Positions 44,201 to 52,771 are shown, numbered from the stretch's first letter. The stretch: DNA of 64,000 nucleotides from Actinoalloteichus hoggarensis (GCF_002234535.1 NZ_CP022521.1:3162001-3226000), one strand, 5' to 3'. The notes: generated from the sequence alone by a model not told the origin. Made by a program: numbers and translations.

Positions 44201-45283
44201 ATGCCCGAGACCGTGGTCGTCGTCGGCGGCGGGTACGCCGGAATCGCGGTCGCCAAGGCGCTCGACGACGTCGCCGACGTCGTCCTCGTGGAACCACGTG
44301 AGGCGCTGTTCCACAGCGTCGCCGCTTTGCGCGGCGTGGTGGACCCGGCATGGTCGGGCCGGCTCTTCCTGCCCTACGACCGCCTGCTCAGCCGCGGCCG
44401 CGTCGTCCGAGATCGAGCGGTGCGTGTCGATCCGACCGGAGTCGTCCTCGGCTCGGGCGCGCGGATCGACGCCGACTTCCTGGTGCTCGCGACCGGATCG
44501 CGTTACCCGTTCCCGGCGAAGACCGAACTCGAGGACACCGCGAGTGCCACGGCCGCGTTCCGCACGGCTCAGACGGTGCTGGCCTCGGTCGACCGGATCC
44601 TGCTCCTGGGCGCCGGGCCGGTGGGCCTGGAACTCGCAGGCGAGATCACGGCGGCGTGGCCGGACAAGTCCGTGACGATCGTGGACCCGGCGCCCGACGT
44701 CCTCAGCGGCCCCCTCCCCGCCGCGCTGCGCGCCGAGCTGCGTCGGCAGCTCGAGGTGCGCGGAGTCGAACTCCTCCTCGGCGCTTCGCTGAGCGAGCCG
44801 CCCGGCACCGACCCCGGGACACCAGGCGAGTTCACCGTCGTCACGAGCACGGGCGGCAAGATCACCGCAGACCTCTGGTTCCGCTGCTTCGGCGTCGTGC
44901 CGGTGTCCGACCACCTCACCGCTGATCTGGTCGATGCCCGGCGACCCGACGGACACGTCGAGGTCACCCCGGACCTTCGACTCGTCGGGCAGCGCACCGT
45001 CTTCGTCGCCGGCGACCTGGCCGCGACCGGCGAGGCACCCACGGCCAGTGCCGCGGGCCGCCACGCCGAGATCGTCGCGGCCAACATCCGGGCCCTGATC
45101 GACGGGGCCGCGGACCTCCTGCGCTACGAGCCGCCCGCGCCCGGCATCGCCGTGCCGCTGGGTCCGGGCGGCGGCGCCTCCTACTCGGACGAGCTGGGGC
45201 TCGTCGGCGCGGCGACGACCGCCGAGATCAAGGGCGCCGATCTGATGGTCGAGTTCTACCGAGACTACCTCGGTCTCACCTGA
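44201..45283 (+). CDS. NAD(P)/FAD-dependent oxidoreductase, NDH-2/AIF-like
   Basis: The ATG at 44201 has AAGGAGG at an ideal nine-base spacing and gives 360 residues; a GTG at 44195 is too close to that site. The FAD motif VVVGGGYAGIAVAKALDDVA opens the protein, the second Rossmann motif is LLLGAGPVGLELAGEITAAW (about 128-147), and the FAD end is VFVAGDLAATGEAPTASAAG. The layout resembles AIF/FSP1-like NADH:quinone oxidoreductases, without a membrane anchor. It is probably induced when the divergent MarR protein binds a quinone or phenolic ligand. Confidence 0.88.
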   Translation: MPETVVVVGGGYAGIAVAKALDDVADVVLVEPREALFHSVAALRGVVDPAWSGRLFLPYDRLLSRGRVVRDRAVRVDPTGVVLGSGARIDADFLVLATGSRYPFPAKTELEDTASATAAFRTAQTVLASVDRILLLGAGPVGLELAGEITAAWPDKSVTIVDPAPDVLSGPLPAALRAELRRQLEVRGVELLLGASLSEPPGTDPGTPGEFTVVTSTGGKITADLWFRCFGVVPVSDHLTADLVDARRPDGHVEVTPDLRLVGQRTVFVAGDLAATGEAPTASAAGRHAEIVAANIRALIDGAADLLRYEPPAPGIAVPLGPGGGASYSDELGLVGAATTAEIKGADLMVEFYRDYLGLT

Positions 45284-45613
45284 GGCGTCGTCGCCGCGGC
45301 GACGCCACCGACCCCGCCGTCCGTCCCGCTCTCCGCAGGGCACAGGCGGCAGGCCGGCGCCTCGAACCTCGTGGCGGTGGCGCGACCGCCGAGGCACGAT
45401 CGGTCTGTCGGATCTCGGCACGCGGACGTCCTCCCCGTCCCGCCGCGTCGCAGACCACAGACCCGGACACCGCCGGGCCGTCGACCCGTGTCGACGGTCG
45501 GGCTCGCGGTGACGACGCAGGTCGTTAACTCGATCAGGGTGGGTATACCTCGCGGCGGCCGGACGACGATGTTTCGGCCCTACCCTCACCTTCCATTCCC
45601 AGGAGGTGATGCC
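45284..45613. other. 330 bp intergenic region with a promoter-like stretch
   Basis: No gene is supported. TATACC near 45544, with GTTAACTC about 14 bases before it, and TACCCT near 45583 are possible -10 elements for the two-gene unit that starts at 45614. Confidence 0.35.
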
Positions 45614-45796
45614 ATGAACACACCACACGGTGGACGGACTCCGGTAGCCCTGTGCCGGGGCCGGAGATGCGAGCAGCCGCCGACGGTCGCCGAAGCACCG
45701 CGTGCCGGAGCGTCGGGCAGACGGACGGCCCGGCGACGTCGATTCCCGTACTCGGCTCCGCTCACGGCACCGGTACGGCAGTGGGCGGCCCGATGA
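45614..45796 (+). CDS. Small basic protein, first gene of a coupled pair
   Basis: The ATG at 45614 has AGGAGGTGATGCC directly before it, an almost full match to the 16S rRNA tail. The 60-residue product is basic and Ala/Arg-rich (MNTPHGGRTPVALCRGRRCE at the start, PLTAPVRQWAAR at the end). Its stop overlaps the start of the next gene (ATGA), so the two are translationally coupled. No family is recognised; it may act mainly as a leader peptide. Confidence 0.55.
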   Translation: MNTPHGGRTPVALCRGRRCEQPPTVAEAPRAGASGRRTARRRRFPYSAPLTAPVRQWAAR

Positions 45797-46437
45797 ACGG
45801 GGAGGTTCAGCGGTCCTTCACTCAGGACACGCTGCCGAAGTCGGGGCTGTGGCTGGACCGCCACCAGGTCGTCGGAACGCGCCCCGCGGAGGGGACGGTG
45901 GTCGTCGCCCGGTGTGGGCGCTCGATGCGGGTCGGGCCCCCGCCCGAACGGGTCGTCGCCGGGATCAGGCTGACCGCGTCACAGCCGTGCTGGGACTGTG
46001 AGGAGGCGGCTGCCGGCCGTCGACCGGGGGCACCGAATCCGGCTCGGCCGATCCCGCCGCCGTCCGAACGGGAGCGGCTGATCCGGGTCAAGGCGGGAAC
46101 GGCGCCGGAATCGCAACGGGTGGCGCATCGATGCCCGTCGCCCGCTCCGGTCGCCGGCCTGCTGCGTACGCGCTGCGGCCAATGGCTGCCCGTCTCGGAG
46201 GTCGACGTACTCGCCTCGGACCACGGGATGCCCTGTGCCTCCTGCCTGGTGACGTCACTGTTATCGGGCCGGAGGCGGTGGCCCGCCTCGGTGAGGCGGA
46301 GGCGTCCATGCCACCGATGGCGGTCCGCGTACCGGGCGGACGCCGGCGCGGTCGGTTCGTTCCGGCCTGAGGCATCGTCGCCGCGGGCCGAGCATCGGAC
46401 AGGCCGAGTTCACGGCCGCCGTTCGACGCCGTGGTGA
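45793..46437 (+). CDS. Putative zinc-binding protein with Cys pairs; probable frameshift near its 3' end
   Basis: The frame gives 214 residues. Two half-repeats are visible: VVARCGRSMRV with CWDCEEAAAG about 35 residues later, and TRCGQWLPVSEVDVLASDHG followed by CASC. Each pairs a Cys in a C-G context with a C-x-x-C, consistent with zinc binding. From about 46250 this frame turns Arg-rich and includes a TTA codon, rare in this genome. The -1 frame there reads VIGPEAVARLGEAEASMPPM to a stop at 46370 with strong codon bias. The natural product probably ends at 46370 through that frame. Similar proteins occur in Pseudonocardiaceae without known function. Confidence 0.5.
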   Translation: MNGEVQRSFTQDTLPKSGLWLDRHQVVGTRPAEGTVVVARCGRSMRVGPPPERVVAGIRLTASQPCWDCEEAAAGRRPGAPNPARPIPPPSERERLIRVKAGTAPESQRVAHRCPSPAPVAGLLRTRCGQWLPVSEVDVLASDHGMPCASCLVTSLLSGRRRWPASVRRRRPCHRWRSAYRADAGAVGSFRPEASSPRAEHRTGRVHGRRSTPW

Positions 46438-46475
46438 CCTACGGTGATCGTCACGGTCAGCGGCGGCGAAGGGCG

Positions 46476-47022
46476 GAGGAGCGCGCGAGAAGTCGATCGA
46501 CGAGTTCCTGGAACGGCTCCCGGCGGCGCCGCGGCCGCCGCGCTCCACGCCGCTGTGGCGGCGGCGCCGGCGATGGTGACGCGCCATGCCGAGCACGAGG
46601 GCCGCGCCGAGCACGCCGAACCTCTCGGCAATGCGCTGCTGGAGGCCGAGGGCCTGCGGGCGGGGGCGCCGGCGGTCATCGAACAGGACGCACGCGCCGC
46701 CGGCACGGTCGGCTTCCACGCCATACCGATGAGGAGAAGACCGTCCGCAGGGACGCGATCACGCACGCTCGCAGCGAGGCGGTGCGACCGCCCGTCGACA
46801 CGATCGCCGTCGTGACGCGGCTGCCGGACCTGGTCGAGGCGCTGCTTCCGATCGGTGGACGCAGTGTGATCATCGACCGGCCGGGTCGACGTGGAGATCA
46901 ACCTCCCCGGGGCGGCGGACGTGAGTGTCCGGGAGACGCTGCGCGGCGAGATCGCCTGTGTGGACGGCCTGATCGCCCGCGCCGAGCGAATCACCGACAC
47001 CGTCCGGGCGGTGATCCGATGA
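46476..47022 (+). pseudogene. Cyclodeaminase/cyclohydrolase (FTCD C-terminal domain) family, frameshifted
   Basis: Three frames give consecutive parts of one domain: SIDEFLERL with GGAAAAALHAAVAAAPAMVT; then DEEKTVRRDAITHARSEAVR, PPVDTIAVVTRLPDLVEALL and PIGGRSVI; then VDVEINLPGAADVSVRETLR, GEIACVDGLIARAERITDTV and a stop at 47022. This is the helical formiminotetrahydrofolate cyclodeaminase-like fold (L-x-x-PGGG-x-AAA and P-P-x-x-I-A). At least two frameshifts and loss of the start make it non-functional as read. Confidence 0.7.
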
Positions 47023-47064
47023 TCGACGCCTGGGTTCGGAGTACCGGGGCTGGGTGGGGCGCCC

Positions 47065-47973
47065 TCACGGGGCATGCCCGGTGAACCGGCTCCCGACCGG
47101 CGTCGTCCCGCCGCTCGCCGATCCCGGTGCCCACTCGGCCGCATGATCTCGAACGAACTCGGCGAAGTGGCGGGGCTGCCTGCCCGTCAACTCCAGTACG
47201 GCGGTGCTGACGTGGTCCTGCGATCCGTGTTCGATGTCGGCCTCCACGGCAGCCAGTGCGGCGGCGAACTCGGCAGGCATGCCCGCGGCCCGTCTGTCCG
47301 CGGTCAACTGGTCGACCCCGACGTGTCGCGTCCGGATTCGCCGTCCGGTGTGCTCGCTGATGATCTCGCCCGCAGTCGGGTAGCTCAGTGTCGCGGGACC
47401 GGTGAGCAGGTGATCTCTTGGATCGTCCGGCGATACGGCGCGTTCGGCGAGCAGCGCGGCCGCCGCGTCCGCGACGTCTCGCGCGTCGATCCAGCCGAGC
47501 CGCCCGACTCCCGCGGCGGTGACGATCTCACCGTGCCGACGGATGCGGTCGCCCAGCGGATGAGGCGGCAGGAAGTTCTGCATGAACCCCGATGCGCGCA
47601 GCACCACCCACCCAGATCGGGCCCGTACCTGTGCGGCGAGCGTCAGCGCGCCGGGGGCGTTCGGCAGCACGATGGCCGAGCCCAGTAGGACCACCCGGCG
47701 CACACCGATACGTTCCGCCTCGGACAGGAACGGCTCGACCAGCGGCATCGGATCGTCCACGGTGGTCGGCGGCGCCACCAGGTAGACCCGGTCCATCCCG
47801 CGTAACGCGGCGCGGTGCGTCGTCGGGTCGGCCCAGTCGAATCGGACGGAGTCGGAGTCGGTGGCACGCGGATTTCGGCTCGCCACTCGGACCGGCTCGC
47901 CGTACTCCCGTAGCCGCGCCGCGAGCGCGGACCCCGTCTTCCCGGTTCCACCGGTGACCAGCACGCCGGTCAT
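47065..47973 (-). CDS. NmrA-like NAD(P)-binding oxidoreductase
   Basis: The 302-residue protein begins MTGVLVTGGTGKTGSALAAR, the glycine-rich NAD(P) turn, followed by VRVASRNPRA with an Arg suited to NADPH. GVRRVVLLGSAIVLPNAPGA and WVVLRASGFMQNFLP are NmrA-family stretches. It overlaps the upstream NTF2-like gene by four bases (ATGA), so the two are co-translated. The divergent MmyB-type XRE gene probably regulates the pair. The 23115-23984 product is a distant paralogue. Confidence 0.88.
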   Translation of the reverse strand: MTGVLVTGGTGKTGSALAARLREYGEPVRVASRNPRATDSDSVRFDWADPTTHRAALRGMDRVYLVAPPTTVDDPMPLVEPFLSEAERIGVRRVVLLGSAIVLPNAPGALTLAAQVRARSGWVVLRASGFMQNFLPPHPLGDRIRRHGEIVTAAGVGRLGWIDARDVADAAAALLAERAVSPDDPRDHLLTGPATLSYPTAGEIISEHTGRRIRTRHVGVDQLTADRRAAGMPAEFAAALAAVEADIEHGSQDHVSTAVLELTGRQPRHFAEFVRDHAAEWAPGSASGGTTPVGSRFTGHAP

Positions 47974-48413
47974 CTGTCGGCCCGTGAACGCAGCGACTCG
48001 AGAAGCTCCGGCAGTGTGCCCGCCGCCGAGGCCGCCGCCACCGGGCTCAGGTAGTCCCGGTATCGGACGATCAGTCCTTCACGGACGGTGACCACCGTGA
48101 TGTAGTCCAAACGGTACGGCTCGCCGGTGGTCACCGTTCGCCCATGGGCGGCGAACTCCACCACGATGGTGTCCGGGCGGGATGTGTGGTGTACGACGAC
48201 CGTCGGAATCCGCAGTACGTTCATGCGTTTCGGATAGTCCGCGAGATGATCTCGGATCTGCTCGCGTCCCACCAGTCCTTCTCGTGTGGCGTCTTCGGCG
48301 AACGGGAACTCGGCGACGCCGTCGGTCGCCCACAGCTCGGCGATGGCGTCCATGTCCTCGGCCTGCAACAGGTCCAGTAGTCGGCGGACCGTCTCTTCGG
48401 GTGTGCGCGGCAT
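47970..48413 (-). CDS. NTF2-like/SnoaL-like protein
   Basis: The ATG at 48413 gives 147 residues; the frame beyond it to 48695 runs antisense into the XRE gene. The cone fold is recognised from TVRRLLDLLQAEDMDAIAEL, WATDGVAEFPFAEDA, VVVEFAAHGRTVTTGEPYRL and the last strand VREGLIVRYRDYL. These proteins are isomerases, cyclases, hydrolases or binding proteins. Coupling to an NmrA-like reductase suggests joint action on one small molecule. Confidence 0.87.
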   Translation of the reverse strand: MPRTPEETVRRLLDLLQAEDMDAIAELWATDGVAEFPFAEDATREGLVGREQIRDHLADYPKRMNVLRIPTVVVHHTSRPDTIVVEFAAHGRTVTTGEPYRLDYITVVTVREGLIVRYRDYLSPVAAASAAGTLPELLESLRSRADR

Positions 48414-48543
48414 GGTCGTCCTCGGGTTCGGCGGAGGGGGTCGCATCCCAGGGTGGGGACGTGCGTGCCGTCGCGGAACAGTCGGTTGGTCCTCGGACCA
48501 CCAGTCCGTGGCCGGGTCGGGATCACCGTGCCACCCTGGTCTG

Positions 48544-49374
48544 GTGAGCAGAGATGAACTGGCGGACTTCCTACGGCGCAGGCGGGAGGCACTGCGTCCG
48601 GAACAGGCGCTCGCCGACCGCCCGCGGAATCCGCGCTTTCGGCGCACCCCCGGGCTGCGCAGGGAAGAGGTGGCCGCGCTCGCCGGGATGTCCACCAGCT
48701 ATTACGAGCGCCTCGAGCAGGCCCGCGCGCCGCACCCGTCCCCACAGGTGTTGGCTTCGCTGGGGACGGCGCTGCGCCTCACCGAAAGCGAGCGCGAGCA
48801 TCTGGCGCGACTGGCCGGGCAGACCCGGCCCGGCCCACCTCGTGACCATACGGCCGTGCCCGCCGACGTTCACAGACTGCTGCACCAGCTGGGTCGGGTC
48901 CCCGCCTATCTGGTCGACGAGCAGGAGGATGTCGTCGCGTGGAACGACTTGGCGGCCGCGTTGATCGTCGACTTCGAACAGCTGCCCACCGACGAGCGCA
49001 ACACCGTGCGAGTGGCCGTCCGCCTGGGCGGCACGCTGTGCTCGTCACCGCCGGGCACGGAGGGTGAGTTCGCACGGCAGTCCGCCGCCGACCTGCGCAG
49101 GGCGAGTGCCCGGCACCCTGGGCACCCGGTGCTGGCGAGACTGATCGGCGAGTTCAGCGGGCACAGTGAGGACTTCGCCGTCGCATGGCGTGGCCACGAG
49201 GTGCGATCGCGACCTACCGTGCGCAAGCACCTCGACCACCCGACGATCGGCAAGATCGAACTGGATCGCCGGATGTTGTCGGTACCCGACACCGCTCTCC
49301 GGCTGGTGCTCTACACCGCTGATCCGGGCAGTCCCAGCGCCGCCGCGCTCGAGCGTCTGGATCGTGTCTTCTGA
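48544..49374 (+). CDS. XRE family regulator with MmyB-like ligand domain
   Basis: The GTG at 48544 gives 276 residues. The helix-turn-helix (about 3-80) contains RRTPGLRREEVAALAGMSTS, then YYERLEQARAPHPSPQVLAS, the hallmark of this class. The C-terminal MmyB-like PAS fold (about 105-270) starts PAYLVDEQEDVVAWNDLAAA and ends with YTADPGSPSAAALERL. MmyB-type regulators usually lie divergent to a short-chain reductase gene, as here. Known members bind fatty-acid-like ligands. Confidence 0.92.
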   Translation: MSRDELADFLRRRREALRPEQALADRPRNPRFRRTPGLRREEVAALAGMSTSYYERLEQARAPHPSPQVLASLGTALRLTESEREHLARLAGQTRPGPPRDHTAVPADVHRLLHQLGRVPAYLVDEQEDVVAWNDLAAALIVDFEQLPTDERNTVRVAVRLGGTLCSSPPGTEGEFARQSAADLRRASARHPGHPVLARLIGEFSGHSEDFAVAWRGHEVRSRPTVRKHLDHPTIGKIELDRRMLSVPDTALRLVLYTADPGSPSAAALERLDRVF

Positions 49375-49459
49375 CACCGGCGACAGGCACAGGCAGACCT
49401 GTCTCGCCGTCCCGCGCGGTGGCGCCCGGAGTTCGTCGCCGTCCCGCGCCCCGTCGGCG

Positions 49460-49999
49460 TCAGTCCGGCCAGTCCGTCGCATAGAGCCAGTCGAGGCCGT
49501 CCGGTCCCGGCCCGTCCAGGTGTGCCGCTCGGCGGAGCCCGGCGCGGCGTGCCACGTGCTGGGAGGCGGTGTTCGCGGGGCGGACCCTCGCGATGATCGG
49601 CGGCCCCGGCACTCGCAGACGCGCCCAGATCACGACCGCCCGCGCCGCCTCGCTCGCCAGCCCGCGCCCCCAGACGGAGGGGGCGAGGCGATAGAAGAGG
49701 TTCAGGACGGCCCGATCCTTCAGCAGCAGCGACTTCACCCCGCAGAACCCCAGCACGGTCGCCGAGTCGTGTTCTCGCAGGACCAGGTAGCCGATTCCGA
49801 AGCGTTCCCACTGATCATCCCAGCGGTGGAACAGCCGCTCGGCCTCTGCCTCGGTGCGCAGCCGGTCGGACGGATTGTGCGCGCAGGTACGGGGGTCCCG
49901 ATGGACGGCCAGCATCGCGCCGACGTCGTCGTGGACCGGTCGTCGCAACGACAGCCTGGGGGTGGACACCGTCTCGGCGTCGGCCTCGTGTTCGGTCAT
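49460..49999 (-). CDS. GNAT family N-acetyltransferase (RimJ/RimL type)
   Basis: The ATG at 49999 gives 179 residues. It starts with the typical VSTPRLSLRRPVHDDVGAML; motif A is SVWGRGLASEAARAVVIWAR and motif B RVRPANTASQHVARRAGLRR. The acceptor amine is unknown. The longer frame to 50236 has no homology before this ATG. Confidence 0.87.
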   Translation of the reverse strand: MTEHEADAETVSTPRLSLRRPVHDDVGAMLAVHRDPRTCAHNPSDRLRTEAEAERLFHRWDDQWERFGIGYLVLREHDSATVLGFCGVKSLLLKDRAVLNLFYRLAPSVWGRGLASEAARAVVIWARLRVPGPPIIARVRPANTASQHVARRAGLRRAAHLDGPGPDGLDWLYATDWPD

Positions 50000-50489
50000 C
50001 GCCGCGACGGTAACCCGAGCACCGTCGACCGGTGGTGGTCCGCACCCCGAAGGAGAGGCCGCGGTCCCGCCGAGGCGATCGCGTTTCGGCGTCGGTTGCC
50101 GCGCCGCGCGGCGCGGCACGCGACGACCGCCGACGGCTCCGCGTCGAGCAAGGCCCGAGGACGTCCTTCGGCCGGGTCCCGAGGCCGGGCTAACCACCAC
50201 CCGATGGATCGCCGGGGATGTGGAATGCCGCATCACGCTGAGGAGATCGCGTGACCGTTCCTTCGCAGGACGTGGCCGACCGCCGGGCGGCAGCCGCGCC
50301 CCGAGCCCGCGGCTCTGCCGGGGGTCGTCGCGATGCGGCCCTGCGCCACGGGGCCGCCCGAGTGCGGTCGGCGCCGGGCGGCGTGCGGACGACGGGGTGT
50401 CCGAGGGAGCCCGACGTCATGGCCGGGCCGACTCCGGAGCCGTCGCGCCCTCGGGGCGCTCCGACGACCACGTCGAGGAGCATGCGGAG
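50000..50489. other. 490 bp region, nothing recognised
   Basis: This lies between the acetyltransferase start and the truncated end of the inverted MFS segment. Frames are low-complexity Arg/Ala/Gly and no operator was recognised. Confidence 0.3.
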
Positions 50490-51353
50490 CCCTTCGTCGA
50501 TGATCGGGAAGAACAGGCCCGCGCCGAGGCCCTGCACGACTCGCAGCACCACGAGCCGCACGGGGTCACCGGACAGGCCACCGGCGAGGATGGCCGGGGT
50601 GCACAGGCTCAACGCCACGGCCGACATCATCCGGTGCCCGTGCCGGTCGTCGAGTCGGCCCGCTGAAATCAGGATCGTTCCGAAGGACAGGAAGCATCCC
50701 GAGAGGGTCCACGCCGACGTCTCCTCACCCACTGAGAAGGCGGAGCCGATGTCCGGCAGCGCGACGTTGACGGTCGTGGCGGCCAGCAGCGCCACGAAGG
50801 CCCCGACGAAGACCGCCGACAACGTCGGCAAGGCGTGGGAGGCGCGGAACCGATCCAGCTCCGGTTCCGCGGCACGGCGCGGCGGAAGGCCTTCGGTCCG
50901 CTCGGCGCCGTCATGGGCGTCTCCACGGCGATCGGACCGCCGTCGGGTGGTCTGCTGGTGCACGGTCTGGGTGTGAGCGGCCGGCGCTGGGCCTTCCTCG
51001 TGAACGTGCCGATCGGTCTGATCGCGGCGACCGTCGCGCCGCGCCTGCTGCGCGACCGCAGGGCAGGCCGACGGCCGCGCTGAAACCGTCCGCCGACCTG
51101 GTGGGACTGGCGTCGCTCCGCGTCGCGGGGATCGCGTTGCTGCTGCCGCCGGCGGAGGGTCGGCAGCGCGGTGGGTGTGGCGTCGGTCAGCAGTGGGCCG
51201 TTGGGCACGCTGCGTGTCGGCGAGCTCGACCGGGCCTCGGCCTTCTCGCACGGTGCCTGGGTCGCTTCGTGCGTCGACATCGCCCTGGTCGTGGTGGCGC
51301 TGGGACTGGTGTTCATGCTCCCGAGGAGGACGTCGGCGGCCGCCCTGTCGTGA
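50490..51353. pseudogene. DHA2-type MFS drug exporter broken by an inversion and a deletion
   Basis: The N-terminal third is on the minus strand (about 50880 down to 50490): LPTLSAVFVGAFVALLAATT, VNVALPDIGSAFSV, LSGCFLSFGTILISAGRLDD and VVQGLGAGLFFPIIDEGLR, i.e. transmembrane helices 1-4. From about 50870 the plus strand continues with helices 5-6 (KAFGPLGAVMGVSTAIGPPS, WAFLVNVPIGLIAATVAPRL). A further piece is DLVGLASLRVAGIALLLPPA. After a gap the C-terminal end follows (FSHGAWVASCVDIALVVVAL, 51171-51353). One inversion with a breakpoint near 50870 plus loss of the middle helices explains the order. It cannot make a working transporter. Confidence 0.75.
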
Positions 51354-51429
51354 CCGGGTGCCACGGCGTTCCCGCAGGCGGAAGGCGCCTCCGCTCGCCC
51401 TCCTCGGGACGGTCGATCGGTGCGCGAGT

Positions 51430-51966
51430 TCAGCCCGGATAGGGTCGCGCGGCCCGTCCGCGGCGCAGCGCCGTCGCCCACCAGTCGAGTTGGTCGAACA
51501 TCCGGTGGGCCGCGTGCCGGGCCGTGTCGGGATCGCGCAGTTCGCCGTCGGCGTCGAAACGCTCGCCTGCGTTGTGGAAGCTCACCGTCTCGCGAACGGT
51601 CACCGCGTGCAGTTCGGCGAAGACCTGGCGGAGCTGCTCGACGGCGCGGAGTCCGCCGGAGATCCCGCCGTAGGACACGAAGGCGACGGGCTTGGTGTGC
51701 CACTCCTCTCTCAAGGAGTCGACGGCGACCTTCACGGGCCCCGGATAGCCGTGGTTGTACTCCGGAGTGACCAGGACGACGGCGTCGGCGGCATCGATGC
51801 GCTCGGCGAACCGAGGCGCGGCGGCGGTGTCGGCGAGGTCGACGACGTCCACCGTCGTCGCTCGCCGCCGAAGGGCCTGCCCGGTCACCCAACGGGTGAT
51901 GGTGGGACCGAATCGGCCCGCCCGCACGCTGCCGATGATCACCGCGAGCCGGAGAGGCTCAGACAT
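51430..51966 (-). CDS. NADPH-dependent FMN reductase
   Basis: The 178-residue flavodoxin-like protein starts LRLAVIIGSVRAGRFGPTIT, the FMN-phosphate loop of the family. It continues with VVLVTPEYNHGYPGPVKVAV and PVAFVSYGGISGGLRAVEQL (second FMN-binding G-G-x-x-G-G). It reduces FMN or quinones with NADPH in the cytosol. A SoxR-like box with a 19-bp spacer lies about 100 bp upstream. In Streptomyces coelicolor an enzyme of this type belongs to the SoxR regulon. Confidence 0.92.
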   Translation of the reverse strand: MSEPLRLAVIIGSVRAGRFGPTITRWVTGQALRRRATTVDVVDLADTAAAPRFAERIDAADAVVLVTPEYNHGYPGPVKVAVDSLREEWHTKPVAFVSYGGISGGLRAVEQLRQVFAELHAVTVRETVSFHNAGERFDADGELRDPDTARHAAHRMFDQLDWWATALRRGRAARPYPG

Positions 51967-52067
51967 GGACGACGTCCTTTCCCTGGGGTCGCCTGCGGTA
52001 GGCGACGTGGAGACATCCGCATGAACGACTGCCGCCGGACGACGCTGACGTGTCCGACGGCGACCCC

Positions 52068-52098
52068 AGGCTAGAACCTGAACTAATCTTGAGGTCAA
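52068..52098 (-). promoter_or_regulatory. SoxR-like box in a 19-bp-spaced promoter of the FMN reductase gene
   Basis: On the minus strand TTGACC (52098 down to 52093) and TAGCCT (52073 down to 52068) are exactly 19 bp apart, the MerR-family hallmark. The dyad CCTCAAGATTAGTTCAGG (52094 down to 52077) matches the SoxR box CCTCAAG-N4-CTTGAGG at about 14 of 18 positions. No SoxR gene is in this window. Confidence 0.7.
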
Positions 52099-52259
52099 CT
52101 CCGTGATCGTGCCTGGTGGCGACGGTGCGCCGGCCCATGCAGGTGACCGGCCCCCGCGTCGGCATCGCTGCGGCGGCACCTGCGTGGCGTCGCCGTACCG
52201 AGGGATGAACAGGAGGACGATGCCTGGGGCGATCTTGACGAAGTCCATCCACGTCAGAC

Positions 52260-52333
52260 GGGGCCGTGGCGCAGGCTGGTAGCGCGCCCCGACAGCATCG
52301 GGGAGGACGAGGGTTCGACCCCCTTCGGCTCCA
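52260..52333 (+). tRNA. tRNA-Ala-like gene with anticodon AGC and an unusual anticodon loop
   Basis: A 7-bp acceptor stem (GGGGCCG with CGGCTCC), D-arm GCGC-AGGCTGGTA-GCGC, a 5-bp anticodon stem CCCCG/CGGGG, a variable loop AGGAC and the T-arm GAGGG-TTCGACC-CCCTT form a full cloverleaf. The third acceptor pair is G:U, the alanine identity element, and the anticodon is AGC. Two oddities appear: position 33 is C instead of the universal U (loop ACAGCAT), and high-GC bacteria normally read alanine with GGC, CGC or UGC. CCA is not fully encoded (ACCG follows). It may be a pseudo-tRNA or a specialised tRNA. Confidence 0.65.
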
Positions 52334-52771
52334 CCGACTTAGCCATGGAGCCACGCCGTTCAGGGCCCTCTTCGCTGGTAGGACAACGGGTGATCCGGCC
52401 GTGGTCGCGGAGTCGGGATGAGGAAGAACAGGATGAGCCGATCAAGGCCGTTGATCGTGGCCTTGGTGGCGAGGGCTTCGACACGTGCCCTGGTTGGTCG
52501 TGGACGCCGCCGGCGATGTGATCGGCCACGGTCGCCAGTGTGGCGGACTCGGGGTGGTGGGCTCGTCGTCGAGCGCGAGGGTGAGTTCGTCGTGGCGGAT
52601 GCCGAGTCGCCGGCTGTCGGCGCGTGGTTCGGTGAGCCGTCGGCGACGAGCTCTTCGTCGGTCGTGCGCGCTTGAGCGCGGAGCGGTGTCTACCCGACGG
52701 GTGGAGCGTAGGACCGGGGCAGCCGCCCGAGCGCCGCGATCCACCTTGCGCCGCGGTCGGCTTCCACGCGA
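52334..52771. other. 438 bp region downstream of the tRNA, nothing recognised
   Basis: No gene is supported. The frames at 52254-53252 and 51959-52354 on the minus strand read antisense through the tRNA and are artefacts. A decayed integration remnant is possible next to a tRNA, but no integrase motif was found. Confidence 0.3.

Noticed and set aside
51959-52354. A minus-strand frame containing RRGSNPRPPRC
   Set aside because: This peptide is the well-known artefact of reading antisense through a tRNA gene; it supports the tRNA call instead.
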